From contig NZ_CP044285.1 of assembly GCF_008728635.1 (NCBI RefSeq), forward strand, positions 2,418,001 to 2,482,000: DNA of 64,000 nucleotides, given 5' to 3'. This stretch comes from Hymenobacter baengnokdamensis. Lineage in GTDB: Bacteria; Bacteroidota; Bacteroidia; Cytophagales; Hymenobacteraceae. A model generated the notes under the pieces. The model saw only the letters and a list, made by a program, of their open reading frames with translations. It made no database searches and was not told the origin of the DNA. Position numbers and translations under genes: made by a program. Positions 42,650 to 51,539 of this stretch are shown piece after piece (within the stretch, counting starts at the first letter, position 1; each line of letters opens with the position of its first letter).

Positions 42650-44572
42650 TTAGGGTATTACTTCCACCCAGCCCTTGTAGCGGCGGCCATCGGTGAAGGT
42701 GACGAGGTAGTAGTAGATGCCCCCGGCGCCGGCACCGGTCCAGCTAAAGCTGCGCGCGGGCGACTGGTACACCAGCCGGCCCCAGCGCGAAAAGATGCTG
42801 ACGCCCGCAAACTGCGCGTCGCAGAAATCGGGCGGGAGGGCCCGGTCAAGGGTGAAGACATCGTTGAGGCCGTCGCCATTGGGCGTGATGATATTAGGCG
42901 GGCGAAAAGCCAGCGAGTCGCCGGGGCGCACCACCTCGAAGCGGATAAGGCGCGTGAGCTGGTGCGGGGTGCAGATGTTGCCGGCCTGGGCCAGCGTAAA
43001 ATGCACCAGCAGGCCAGTTGGGCTGGCCGTGGCCGGGCCACAGGCCGGCTGCCAGCTAAAGGTGGCAGCAGCGCGGCCGTTGCCATTTTGGGCGCTAAAG
43101 CTCATGCCCACGGCAGCCAGGTCAAAGCCCTCACCGGCGGCGGTTAGCGTCAGCGCATTCGGAGCCGCATCGGTGCCGAGCAGGGTAGCCGTATAGGGCT
43201 GGCCCAGGGCCACGCGCACAACGGCGGGCGTAGTTTCGGGCACTGGCTCGGGTGGAAAGCTGGTTGTAAGAACCGGAGTAGTGCTCAGGGGCGGGGCAGC
43301 CGTAAACGCCACCCGTATCGTGTCGTGCTTGGGCAGCGAGCAGCCATTGTCGGCCACTACCACGTTGAGCAGGTAAACTTTTCCCTTGGTATCGGCACAG
43401 GTGGGAAAGCAGAGCGTGGCCGTGAGCGTATCGGGCTGGCCACTGGCGCGCACCGTGCCGCCGGTGCTGGTAGTAAAGCTGGGGGCCGTAGCCGGGTCGG
43501 TGAAGTTGAGGGGTTGCGCCGTGAGGGTAAGCGTCGAGTTAGGGTCGGGGTCGGTATAGCGAATGGTGAGGCAGTGCGGGCCACCGGGCACGAGGTGTAC
43601 CGTATCGCGGCCCGCCTGGTAGCGGCGGCCCGCGGCCTGCACGGTCACCACGGGCGGGTTGTTGCTGGGGCAGTTAAGCACGTAGAGCTGAAAGTCACGG
43701 CGGGTTTCACCGATTTTCACCCCCTTGCGGTACTCTGCACAACGTACCCCGAACACAAACAGCCCCAGGCGGCTCGGCCGCACCGTCAGGCGCCCGGTGT
43801 GGGCGTCGATGCCCAGCGCCGGCGCGCCCGGAATCTGGTTAGCGGTACTCAGCCCGGTGGTCCAGTTCACGGTGGTGTAAGGCGCGGCGGCCGGCAGCGG
43901 GGCGGGGTTGAGCGCGGTTGAGTGGCCATTAAGCGGCGTCACCATGTCGTAGGCCAGCGAGTCGCCATCGGGGTCCTGCCCACCAAAGTCGTAGTAAAAC
44001 AGGTTGTTCAGGCAGGCATAGTCGCCTAAGGCCGGAAAAATGCGCGGGGTAGAATCGATAAACGCCGCCCCGTTGCGGACCACGGCCGGAAACTCCAGGT
44101 AAAAGGTCTGGGCCGCCCCGCCGGGGTCCACAATGTTGCTGATGGCCAGGTTGCGGCAGCAGCGCTCCACGGCGGCATAGTAGCCGCTGGCGCTGGTGTA
44201 AGTAGCCGCGTCAAGAATAATATCTTTACTATATATCAGCTTGCGGGTGCTGAGCGAGCCCACCGCGCAGGCGGGGTTGGTGTAGCTCACAAACGTATTG
44301 CTGGTGAGTGGCAGCACCACGCTGGCGAGCTGCCGGTTGGTCGCTTTATCGAAAATGCCGGCCGTGAGCGCCTGGTCGAGCGCCGCCGCGTTGCCGTTAA
44401 CCGCATCGAAATAAAGCGTAAGGGTGAGGGTATAGGTGCTGCCCGACTGGTGCAGCAAATCCATTTCGCCGCCCACAATGTGCGTTGCCCAGGCCGGCCC
44501 GGCAAGCAGCAGCAGCAGGCCGCCCAGGCTACCCCGTAGCCAGCCCCACCAGGTAAAATAGCATGGTGTCAT
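42650..44572 (-). CDS. Secreted protein with type B T9SS (gliding-motility) sorting domain
   Basis: This 640-residue protein begins with a signal peptide (GGLLLLLAGPAWATHIVGGE). 'THIVGGEMDLLHQSG...TLTLYFDA' is the conserved N-terminus of a family of Bacteroidota surface proteins with repeated Ig-like/PKD-like folds. The last ~85 residues (NIITPNGDGLNDVF...FSRWGRLVYQS...GIYYYLVTFTDGR.YKGWVEV) are the C-terminal domain CHU_C or type B sorting signal for type IX secretion. It is likely an extracellular adhesin-like or gliding-associated protein. Single gene, no enzyme motif. Function unknown beyond secretion. Confidence 0.9.
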   Translation of the reverse strand: MTPCYFTWWGWLRGSLGGLLLLLAGPAWATHIVGGEMDLLHQSGSTYTLTLTLYFDAVNGNAAALDQALTAGIFDKATNRQLASVVLPLTSNTFVSYTNPACAVGSLSTRKLIYSKDIILDAATYTSASGYYAAVERCCRNLAISNIVDPGGAAQTFYLEFPAVVRNGAAFIDSTPRIFPALGDYACLNNLFYYDFGGQDPDGDSLAYDMVTPLNGHSTALNPAPLPAAAPYTTVNWTTGLSTANQIPGAPALGIDAHTGRLTVRPSRLGLFVFGVRCAEYRKGVKIGETRRDFQLYVLNCPSNNPPVVTVQAAGRRYQAGRDTVHLVPGGPHCLTIRYTDPDPNSTLTLTAQPLNFTDPATAPSFTTSTGGTVRASGQPDTLTATLCFPTCADTKGKVYLLNVVVADNGCSLPKHDTIRVAFTAAPPLSTTPVLTTSFPPEPVPETTPAVVRVALGQPYTATLLGTDAAPNALTLTAAGEGFDLAAVGMSFSAQNGNGRAAATFSWQPACGPATASPTGLLVHFTLAQAGNICTPHQLTRLIRFEVVRPGDSLAFRPPNIITPNGDGLNDVFTLDRALPPDFCDAQFAGVSIFSRWGRLVYQSPARSFSWTGAGAGGIYYYLVTFTDGRRYKGWVEVIP

Positions 44573-44629
44573 CGACTTTCGTAGAAAAAAGAGCCGCCAG
44601 AAATATCTTACGCGTTGCTAGCAAGCTGC

Positions 44630-44890
44630 TTACCAGAGCCAGTGCGCGCCCAGCTTATTCGCCTCGACTATAGCTGCCTGCGGCACGCTCCAGCCGGCCA
44701 GCTCGCGGGTAAGCTCTTCTGCCAGGGTAGGCGGCGTGGGCCGGGCTTCGGGCCGGGGCCGCAGGCCCTTGCCCAGTTGTGACGCAGCCGGCGCTGCCTT
44801 GGCCGGCGTCTGGCTGGTGGCAGGCCAGGCTAAGAGCCAGCAGGCTGGGTAGCTCAGCAGCAAAGAGTTGGCAAGGCGGGCAGGGAGCAT
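44630..44890 (-). CDS. Hypothetical small exported protein
   Basis: This 86-residue protein is taken from the ATG at 44890. An apparent signal (LANSLLLSYPACWLLAWPATS) is followed by a Pro/Ala/Arg linker and a C-terminal stretch TPPTLAEELTRELAGWSVPQ. No known family. It overlaps no other gene and has no clear terminator or promoter. The composition fits the genome. Low confidence that it is expressed. Confidence 0.4.
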   Translation of the reverse strand: MLPARLANSLLLSYPACWLLAWPATSQTPAKAAPAASQLGKGLRPRPEARPTPPTLAEELTRELAGWSVPQAAIVEANKLGAHWLW

Positions 44891-45042
44891 AGCTAAAGGG
44901 CTATTTTGAAGTAAGCGGAAGTAGCAAAGGCACCCGGGCGTAAACCCCGGATTCACTAGGTAGAGGCGTAAGCCGCCGCTAACCCCCACGCTTCTAAAAA
45001 TTTATTTTTAGCCCCCGGCTTTCTTTGCATTGACGAAGGCAC

Positions 45043-45177
45043 ATGAGCCAGCCTCGGCGCACGGCCGGAGAATATGCCTTTGCCGTGGCCTGCCTGCTGG
45101 CTTATAGCCTGGCCAGGCACCTCGGGGCTTGGCCCGCACGAATTCAGCTGCCCACAATGGCAGAAAAAGCCCGCTAG
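45043..45177 (+). CDS. Candidate small membrane protein
   Basis: A 44-codon open frame, MSQPRRTAGEYAFAVACLL-..., with one hydrophobic segment (AFAVACLLAYSLARHLG). It is preceded at some distance by TTTCTTTG, a near match to the -7 element. It ends 20 bases before the IS3-like left end. It could also be a gene tail cut off by the insertion. Low confidence. Confidence 0.3.
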   Translation: MSQPRRTAGEYAFAVACLLAYSLARHLGAWPARIQLPTMAEKAR

Positions 45178-45197
45178 TTTTACCCGTGACCCGACCT

Positions 45198-45652
45198 TGA
45201 GGTGGTCGGGTAAATCTGGACAGAACGAGGTCTTAGCTTTCCATCGTCATGAAAGATATTCCCTACCTGCCAAACGCCGGCGCTATGATGCCGCCTGCCG
45301 GGCCCAAGCCTTGTGCCTGGCCAGTGAAAGTGGCTCGACCCAAGCTGCTGAACGACCACCAAGCCCGGCGCTCGCAGAATTGCCGCGGCGACTCTGCGAT
45401 AACGCCCTGGCCGAAAACCGGCTACCGGTTTTGGGCATCCCTGGTCGCGCCTTCAAATGGAAGTCCTCGAACGGCGTGAGGGTCCGTCTTTGCCGACCTG
45501 GCCGATGCCCAAGCCAGCGTCGCTGAGTATTTTGACTACTATAATCACAAGCGCCTGCATTCCACAAGTGACTATCAATTACCATGTCCCACTCACCAAC
45601 AGCCACTTGGCTTTAGTCCCCTAAGCTGTCCAGCGTAACCGAACCAACTTAG
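45198..45652 (+). mobile_element. Decayed, internally deleted IS3-family element
   Basis: A left end TGAGGTGGTCGGGTAAATCT and a right end CTGTCCAGCGTAACCGAACC (reverse of the left end with mismatches) bound a 455 bp remnant. The OrfA-like part, out of frame in the middle, reads RRRYDAACRAQALCLASESG then STQAAERPPSPAL. The OrfB C-terminus reads VFADLADAQASVAEYFDYYN then HKRLHSTSDYQLPCPTHQQ, the integrase-core end of IS3-family transposases. Most of OrfB is deleted. It is inactive. Confidence 0.72.
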
Positions 45653-45697
45653 GTGCCCCCTACGGTTGGGTACGCATACCCATTACATACTTCTATA

Positions 45698-46012
45698 ACG
45701 AAAAAATGCCTTCCCAATAGCTAGAAGGTATTTTATTGTAGTCTGCAGTAGTCAAAAATTGAAATATGTATGTATCAGGAATATGATAGAAGAATCGAGA
45801 AAATAGCTTCAGAATGGTAGCGAAAGGCTCATAATCTATCAGAAAATAGGTCCGACTACCTGAAAGGACTAGTGGGTCCCCTCAAGAGTCCCCATGTAGT
45901 CAATCCATCGGGATTGCACAGCTGGGCCGTGAACTGTAGCAGAGAGAGTCGTCTTCTCACTCTTAGGCAGGAAAAGTAAGACTTCTTGCTGTCCGATTCA
46001 GCCAGACCAACT
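45698..46012. repeat. Diverged ~315 bp block, copy 1 (pair with 49185-49502)
   Basis: Shares with copy 2: AACGAAAAnATGnCCTTCC, ATCGAGAAAATAGCT, GACTACCTGAAAGGACTA-TGGGTCCCCTCA, and a closing IS-like end. It contains a TGGGTCCCCTCAAGAGTCCC motif and ends AGACCAACTCA, an IS3-type terminal repeat on the minus strand. No coding potential. Similarity is estimated by eye. Confidence 0.65.
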
Positions 46013-46113
46013 CAGAGAACCTGGACCATTATTACAACACCCAGCGACCACACTCCGACCTGGGTTACTGTATCCCGCTCGAAATCGAATTCTACTACCT
46101 TTTCAACCTACCT
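46013..46113 (+). pseudogene. Fragment of a transposase C-terminus
   Basis: In one frame: SENLDHYYNTQRPHSDLGYC then IPLEIEFYYLFNLP and a stop. 'YYNTQRPHSALGY.TP' is the typical C-terminal end of IS3-family OrfB or related DDE transposases. Only the last ~30 residues remain. Inactive. Confidence 0.65.
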
Positions 46114-46189
46114 TAGCTCGATGTTCGTTTATACCCAACTACCTTACTTTCGCCATGTCTATTTTTGCCTGAGCACCGCTGTCCTAGTC

Positions 46190-48439
46190 CTAGGTCGGTT
46201 GGTCCTGGTAGCTGTCATGAAGAGTTAGGTAGTGCGGCCACCACGCATCGTTCCACCCGACTAGCAACTCGGTGCCAATGGTCGCTGTGCGTATGTCCTG
46301 GTGGGAGGATACGTTCGTTGTCACCACCGGTGCCGGAGGGAAGGACCATTTACTGGTTTTGTAGTCATAAACGGAGTAGTGAACTTCGTTATTGGGGGCA
46401 CGCCAGAACAGGTAAGGATAGCTCTGGAGGCAGCCTAGTCCTGGCCCGCTACCCGTCACAAACACGGTTTGCTGTTGCACTGACCATACTTCTAAGTCAG
46501 TGGTAGTAGCCCAGAAAATTCCCTCGGCACTATGCAGCCCAGTCCAAGCCATCCACAGCTGGTTGCCCTGGATAGTCAGGGCTGGGGTATGGGTAGTGGA
46601 AATGCCAGGTATTTTCCGCGGGGTGTTCCACGCGCGGCGCCCTGTGTCGAACGAGGCGCACCAGATACCGTCCGAGTCGCCCTCGGCGTGCAGGCAATGG
46701 CCATAGTCGGCCCAGATCATCCAGAACTGATTATTAAAGTAAATAACTTTGGGGCTGGTGTAATCCTTAATGCGCGCATCACTCAAGTTGATGTGCTCCC
46801 AGTTGGTGTTAGCATCCAGTTCTGTGCAGCGGGCATAGCCTGTCCACAGGCTCATGCTACTATGCGCGTGCCACGCCACTACCAGTTCTTGCCCGTTGCT
46901 GGCTACGCTGGGCGACTCGAAGCAGTTGGTGCCGCCCCGCACAAAGTTGTGTCCGCCGTCGAGGCTGTAGTAGCGGGTATCGTGGGCATCCTGGTCAGCG
47001 ATGACGGCCCAAGTTTTTGAGCCATGCCGGAAGAAATCGGGGGCCCAGCCGCTGTGGCAGGGCAAGTCGTGTTTCGGGGACCACACCAAGCCTGCACCCA
47101 GCCGGCTCCAGAGCAGAAGAAAAGCAGCGGAGGCTCGCTGGCCCAGCGGCAACGCCTGGCGCAAGATAGGAGCTACGGTCGCCTCGTCGAAAGGATGGTC
47201 TTTTACCCAATGAGTCAGGTTACGGTCCACCACTTGGTCCATAATAGGCTTAAGGGTTTCCCTATAAATGCTTAAGGACTTGCGCGCCAGCTTATCAAGT
47301 AAGCTACTCATGTCAGGGGCTGCGAACTCTTGGTTGTCCGGGTTAACCGTATCCCAACTCGCCTGCCCTTGCTGAATCAGGTAATGGTCCCGTACCTCCT
47401 GCTTTTCAGCGCATAATTCAAAATTAGCGTGGCGCCAGTCGGGTGGCGAATACCCTGCGTGGTACACAATAGGCAGATTAATCATGTTGCCCGCGTGCAT
47501 CGGTTGGCTCAGGTCAGATACATAATGCAGGGCAAGCCCCAGTTTGTAAGCGGCCTCCAGGTGCTGCTGGTGGTCGTCGGGGTAGCGTGCAAAAAGTGTG
47601 GCCGCTTCCTGAGCATAGCGTAAGGCCTCTGAGTAAGCAGTTTGCTTGCTCAACTCATTTACGTTCCGGTCGGTGAGCAATTCGAATACGGCTTTGAGAA
47701 ACCAGTTTAGCTCTCCTAGGTAATTAACTTTGGTTTCGGGGTTGTAGAAGTGCTTGTAGAATATGAGGGTGCCTGCCAGAACGCCGGAGTACTCCGGCTT
47801 GGTATCGGCCTCTTCCAAGCCAGCCAGCAGCCTCTTCATGAGGTCGTTGCGCTTGCTCTCCTCGGCATAGCCGCCAAACAAGTCATGTAGCCGTTTGGCT
47901 TCGGGGTGGTTGGTCAGCGCACCAAATACCTCAAACGCCCAGCCTACTACATCAGCATGCGTGTCCTTATCCCACTGAGGCCGCCGGGAGTGGGGTCTAT
48001 GGTCTAAGCCACAGGCACTGTGTACTTGGGAGAAATCTACCGTAAATTCTGTCAGCAGCAAGCTGGTGGATTCGCTCAATGCCTGCCCGCTGATGCGTAA
48101 GCCATTTGGCTCACCCAGAACGCGGCCGTCGCGATTTTTAAGCCGGTAGAGATTATTACCCTTTGGCTCCAGGAAAAAGGCATAGGCTTGGTTTCGACCG
48201 GCGTCTAGTAACTCTATTTCGGACACCGACTTCCCCCGCAACTCCCCTGAAGTATCGGCCCTGAGGTAGTAGTTATGGCGCAACCAACGCAGCGCCACGC
48301 CTCCCCCCGCCAGGGGAACCTGTTGCAAAGACCCTGAAATCAGGGGAGTCTGAGTATTACCTAACAACACCAGTGGCTGGTTTTCAGCGAGTGGAATCAG
48401 GTACTTGCCGTCGAGTGATAAGCTATTGAGTGAAACCAT
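46190..48439 (-). CDS. Three-part phospholipase-C-like protein without signal peptide
   Basis: This is 749 residues. Residues ~1-130 look beta-trefoil-like (LRHNYYLRADTSGELRGKSV and a GNNLYRLKNRDGRVLG repeat). Residues ~155-440 follow the zinc phospholipase C / S1-P1 nuclease fold: KDTHADVVGWAF, FYKHFYNPETK, LGLALHYVSDLSQPMHAGNM and RHANFELCAEK. These give the H...H...H..D...H...E metal ligand order. Residues ~455-749 are beta-strand repeats (ADQDAHDTRYYSLDGGHNFV; WMIWADYGHC; WMAWTGLHSAEG) resembling a beta-propeller or sugar-binding fold. No signal peptide or T9SS domain is seen, so it acts inside the cell or leaves by another route, for example a contractile or type VI-like system. Promoter at 48471-48501. 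Confidence 0.72.
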   Translation of the reverse strand: MVSLNSLSLDGKYLIPLAENQPLVLLGNTQTPLISGSLQQVPLAGGGVALRWLRHNYYLRADTSGELRGKSVSEIELLDAGRNQAYAFFLEPKGNNLYRLKNRDGRVLGEPNGLRISGQALSESTSLLLTEFTVDFSQVHSACGLDHRPHSRRPQWDKDTHADVVGWAFEVFGALTNHPEAKRLHDLFGGYAEESKRNDLMKRLLAGLEEADTKPEYSGVLAGTLIFYKHFYNPETKVNYLGELNWFLKAVFELLTDRNVNELSKQTAYSEALRYAQEAATLFARYPDDHQQHLEAAYKLGLALHYVSDLSQPMHAGNMINLPIVYHAGYSPPDWRHANFELCAEKQEVRDHYLIQQGQASWDTVNPDNQEFAAPDMSSLLDKLARKSLSIYRETLKPIMDQVVDRNLTHWVKDHPFDEATVAPILRQALPLGQRASAAFLLLWSRLGAGLVWSPKHDLPCHSGWAPDFFRHGSKTWAVIADQDAHDTRYYSLDGGHNFVRGGTNCFESPSVASNGQELVVAWHAHSSMSLWTGYARCTELDANTNWEHINLSDARIKDYTSPKVIYFNNQFWMIWADYGHCLHAEGDSDGIWCASFDTGRRAWNTPRKIPGISTTHTPALTIQGNQLWMAWTGLHSAEGIFWATTTDLEVWSVQQQTVFVTGSGPGLGCLQSYPYLFWRAPNNEVHYSVYDYKTSKWSFPPAPVVTTNVSSHQDIRTATIGTELLVGWNDAWWPHYLTLHDSYQDQPT

Positions 48440-48470
48440 GTTGTCTATGGATGAATGTACGAGATACCCT

Positions 48471-48501
48471 CAAAAGTATACTGGCTTTTCAGCCCTTGCA
48501 A
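48471..48501 (-). promoter_or_regulatory. Promoter of the three-part phospholipase-C-like gene
   Basis: On the minus strand: TTG (48499-48501), 20 bases, TACTTTTG (48471-48478), matching TTG-N19-TAnnTTTG. The start codon is at 48439, so the leader would be about 25 bases. Confidence 0.65.
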
Positions 48502-48600
48502 CACGTGTTTATACTGTATTTTTAGGTCAAGCTGGTGCAGTAAAAAAACGGACAGCTAACTAAGGTATGTGATTTAGAGCTGTTTCGGAGACAGTGTATG

Positions 48601-48678
48601 TGTAGCGTGGATTCTGCGAATCCGCGCGTGAATGGTACTCGAACAGCCCACGCGCGGATTCGCAGAATCCACGCTACA
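48601..48678. repeat. 30-bp-arm perfect palindrome
   Basis: TGTAGCGTGGATTCTGCGAA plus TCCGCGCGTG on the left and the exact complement on the right enclose an 18-base loop. It is one copy only in this window and lies upstream of the phospholipase-C-like gene's promoter. It may be a dispersed repeat, as similar-looking palindromes occur elsewhere here. Confidence 0.8.
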
Positions 48679-48708
48679 TCCAGGTTGTACACTGAGCGCG
48701 AAACCGCT

Positions 48709-48900
48709 CTAGTAGGTCAATTTAAACTGCTGCCGTAAGCAGTAGGCCGGGGCGGAATGGCGACGGTCGAGCTTGAAGCTGGTGTCGAGGTAGCAGGCCT
48801 CTTCTAGGCAGGCTTCCTGCAGGCTGGCAAAGGCAACGTCGTAAGGTTGTTAACGTGCGCCAGCAGGCCTCGCCCCAAGCATTATCGGAGGAGTTGTCAG
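48709..48900 (-). pseudogene. C-terminal gene fragment with a frameshift
   Basis: On the minus strand DNSSDNAWGEACWRTL, then after a one-base shift YDVAFASLQEACLEEACYLD and TSFKLDRRHSAPAYCLRQQF then KLTY and a stop at 48709. The codon use is coding-like, but only ~60 residues remain. The family is not recognised; a transposase or RHS-type tail is possible. The intergenic span around it (48502-49184) otherwise shows an isolated IS3-like end near 48533 and nothing more. Confidence 0.45.
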
Positions 48901-49184
48901 GCTAACAACACCTGCATATAAGTATTTTTTGTTCGCTACCGACGCGCCTAGCTGGTATAATGTCTCCCCATGATGGACTGGTAGCTGATTGACTCAAGGG
49001 CTAAACTTGCTTCAATATACTGAGTATCCTCTGCAAGATTATTTCGTTCACATTCAGCATAGTATTATGCAACGTCCTCACGACACACTTTCCTCACCCT
49101 GCTCCCCAGCTCTCCAATACCCCTCAAACTGTTCACTCGAACTTTGAATCCGACCCGAGGGTCCCCTCACGGGTCCCCCGAGAA

Positions 49185-49502
49185 ACGAAAATGGCCTTCC
49201 TGATAGCAGGAAGGCCATAGTTGGTAGTCCGTAGGGGGCCAGAAATTAGGGTCTAGATGTATCTAGGATAGGGTAGGAGTATCGAGAAAATAGCTCGGAA
49301 ATATGGCCTGAAGAGTCCGATATCTATTGGAAACTAGTTTTGACTACCTGAAAGGACTACTGGGTCCCCTCACGGGTCCCCGGCTGGATAATTCACTGAG
49401 GCATGTACTGCCGGGCCGCAAACTGTAAAAGAGAGGGCCGTCTTCTCGGTTTTGAGCAGGAAAATAAAGCCTTCTCTTTGTCTGTTTCAGCTAGACCGCC
49501 TC
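49185..49502. repeat. Diverged ~315 bp block, copy 2 (pair with 45698-46012)
   Basis: It begins AACGAAAATGGCCTTCCTGA and ends AGCTAGACCGCCTCA, an IS3-type terminal repeat. It shares GACTACCTGAAAGGACTACT and GGGTCCCCTCACGGGTCCCC with copy 1. The latter 20-mer is also found directly before the block (49159-49178) and again inside it (49362-49381). It contains a GGCCTTCC.../GGAAGGCC hairpin. No coding potential. Confidence 0.65.
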
Positions 49503-49532
49503 ACCCTTACTTATGCCTAATGTGCGAAGTGG

Positions 49533-50741
49533 TCATCTTGGTAAAATAATTGTTTTATCAATCAAGATTGATGGGCGCTCAGTAATAATTGGAGATAAGT
49601 CCTTAATGACTGGAGATGAGTCATTCAACACTGTAGTACTAGCAGCTGGTAAGATAACAGGTGGGGTAACTGGAGATAGAGTCAATCCCAGGTCTTTTAC
49701 TCGCTTGTCAAGAGAGGTTTGAACGATAGCTTTGAGAGCATCATTAATTTCGATTTTTTCAGATTGTAAGTACCCATTGTCCTTATCTAAAAAAACCTTT
49801 GCATTTAACAAATTATTTCTAATATTCGCCAATTGAGTATCGTATGTGGGCTTAGATATAACTTGAGATATACAGTTGAAAGAATCTTGATATAGCGAAG
49901 CCCAAGGAGTCTGGTTTGAGGACAAAATACTAAAATCTTTTTTCTCAAAGTATTCGTCACGAGATTCTATTAAGATTACAAAATAAGTTGCATCGTTAAT
50001 AAAATTATTGTTGAACTTTAAGTTTTGTCCATCCCATGATAATTTAGAGGGATCATTGGTGTACTGCTGGTATTGAGTTGCTACGTCAGCTCCAAAGCTT
50101 ACATAGTATCCTGGTTGCTCAGAGAATATAGATAACGGCGACAAATCGTAGTCGCTTGTTAAATATGTTTGAGCTAGGCTCTTATTAAAAACTTGGTCAA
50201 GAATTTGTTTGGCTCCGGTTATTACACCTAAAGTACTTTGGGCAATAGTCAGCGGCGGCGCGCTTTGTGAAACCGCTGATGCAACCTTGATAACATCATC
50301 CACTCCATCTTTTGCAGTTGAATTTAAAGTGACCTTAAGATTCAGCTTTGTAAAAGAGGTAGGAATGAATTCAATAATATTATGCCCCCAACCAATGTCA
50401 ACAGGCTGTTTAGACTTCTTAATATTGGTAGCATCACTAGAACGGCGGTCAGTAAAGTTCACTGCCCCTGGATAATTAGCCGTCACTTCAGCGGCGATAA
50501 ATGCTTGCCTATTGCGGCCAACTAAAGTTGTGTACCAATCAGATTTATTGTAAATCCGAGCCTGCTGAATCTGTATTGACAAATAGCTGCCATTAAGCTT
50601 TATCTTTTTTCCCGCGAAATTTTGCTCTAGATTTGATTGAACTCTTAGCCACTTACTTGTACTTTGAGCGAAAAGTGAAAGTGGAAGCATGCTTGCCAAC
50701 AGTAGGGCTAAGCAACTTTTATCAAATAGTGGATTTTTCAT
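49533..50741 (-). CDS. AT-rich secreted protein of unknown function
   Basis: This 402-residue protein has a signal peptide (LALLLASMLPLSLFAQS). It is AT-rich compared with its neighbours (roughly 38-40% GC). The mature protein opens with a beta-rich domain (KWLRVQSNLEQNFAGKKIKL, NRQAFIAAEVTANYPGAVNF), and NIIEFIPTSFTKLNLKVTLN. A middle segment follows (AQTYLTSDYDLSPLSIFSEQ, GYYVSFGADVATQYQQYTND), then helices (YDTQLANIRNNLLNAKVFLD) and a Pro/Thr-rich tail ending with IIL strand repeats. Not recognised. Not obviously T9SS cargo. Its own promoter is at 50811-50839. Probably horizontally acquired given its base composition and IS-rich surroundings. Confidence 0.75.
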   Translation of the reverse strand: MKNPLFDKSCLALLLASMLPLSLFAQSTSKWLRVQSNLEQNFAGKKIKLNGSYLSIQIQQARIYNKSDWYTTLVGRNRQAFIAAEVTANYPGAVNFTDRRSSDATNIKKSKQPVDIGWGHNIIEFIPTSFTKLNLKVTLNSTAKDGVDDVIKVASAVSQSAPPLTIAQSTLGVITGAKQILDQVFNKSLAQTYLTSDYDLSPLSIFSEQPGYYVSFGADVATQYQQYTNDPSKLSWDGQNLKFNNNFINDATYFVILIESRDEYFEKKDFSILSSNQTPWASLYQDSFNCISQVISKPTYDTQLANIRNNLLNAKVFLDKDNGYLQSEKIEINDALKAIVQTSLDKRVKDLGLTLSPVTPPVILPAASTTVLNDSSPVIKDLSPIITERPSILIDKTIILPR

Positions 50742-50810
50742 ACTATATCACAGGGCCGCTTGTACTGACATATGCATAAATTGCATATCGCTACGCCAAA
50801 TAATACTAAG

Positions 50811-50859
50811 CAAATATACTCCTTTTAACCACTCGACAATTCAGTGCTAGCACTGAATT
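50811..50859 (-). promoter_or_regulatory. Promoter with a 22-bp perfect palindrome
   Basis: On the minus strand: TTG at 50837-50839, 18 bases, TATATTTG at 50811-50818. This is a near-perfect Bacteroidota promoter. A perfect palindrome AATTCAGTGCTAGCACTGAATT (50838-50859) covers and extends upstream of the TTG box, an operator-like position for an activator or repressor. The start codon is 63 bases downstream. Confidence 0.7.
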
Positions 50860-50948
50860 TTGTGTAAATATTCCTTTTTATTTTTAGGATAATAGGGCTC
50901 TATAGGTCTTTCTTGTCGGACCTTGTCCATAGCTTTAGCAACTAAAAC

Positions 50949-51539
50949 TGAGGTGGTCCAGTAAAAACGGAGAGTGCACCAAGGAAAGCGGCGGCCTGAT
51001 CCTGTAGCGCCGGGCGTGGCGCGAAAAGGCGGCGCTGGCCGTGGGCTCCCAACTAGGCGTCGGGCGAACTGCCCGCCTTAACCACTGCTAGTAGCCCGCG
51101 GAATTGACCTCCAACACGCGACAGCGCACGGGCCCGGCAGCGACTCGCTTAATGGACTGATAACAGGTTATGAGTAAGGTGGGTGGGAGAGCTTGCGCTC
51201 ATAGCAGGTCACTAGTCATGACTTTTTAAACTGCCGCGCGCTTGTTCTACGCGGTTGAGTTTGGCGCGCCTGCACCTCATCTCGTCACGTTCCGCGCTGC
51301 TAGGTACGGCCTCGGCTACCGCGGGACGCTGCCAGCGGCCGCGTAGAGCGGGTGGAAGGCTCTAGGCACGGGCTGCGTGCGTTTGCCGCGCCTCAGCGGC
51401 CAGCTGGCGCACGCACTTAACTTTGAGAGCTGGCGTATACTTCTTGCGGGTGACGCGCTGGCCGTCAACTGGTTTCTGGTCGGTCATGGGTAGTGGAAGG
51501 GAAGAATTCTCCCCGTCTGTTTTTACTAGACCACCTCAC
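50949..51539 (-). mobile_element. Decayed IS3-family element on the minus strand
   Basis: The ends are TGAGGTGGTCCAGTAAAAAC (50949) and its near complement GTTTTTACTAGACCACCTCA (51520-51539). The 591 bp body holds an OrfA with an internal stop (51212-51487) and only the first part of OrfB. That part reads VRCRVLEVNSAGY (stop) QWLRRAVRPTP then AAFSRHARRYRIRPP. The rest of OrfB is deleted up to the right end. Inactive. Confidence 0.78.
51212..51487 (-). pseudogene. IS3 OrfA with in-frame stop
   Basis: From ATG at 51487: MTDQKPVDGQRVTRKKYTPA, LKVKCVRQLAAEARQTHAAR, A, stop codon, then SLPPALRGRWQRPAVAEAV and DEMRCRRAKLNRVEQARGSL. This is the helix-turn-helix plus leucine-zipper layout of IS3 OrfA ('..RR.A.L.r.E.erdiLkk'). 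The TAG in the middle and the missing OrfB make it non-functional. Confidence 0.7.

Noticed and set aside
49159..49381. GGGTCCCCTCACGGGTCCCC direct repeats as phage attachment sites
   Set aside because: No integrase or tRNA lies between or beside them, and a related copy lies in the 45.7 kb block, so a decayed repeat is simpler.
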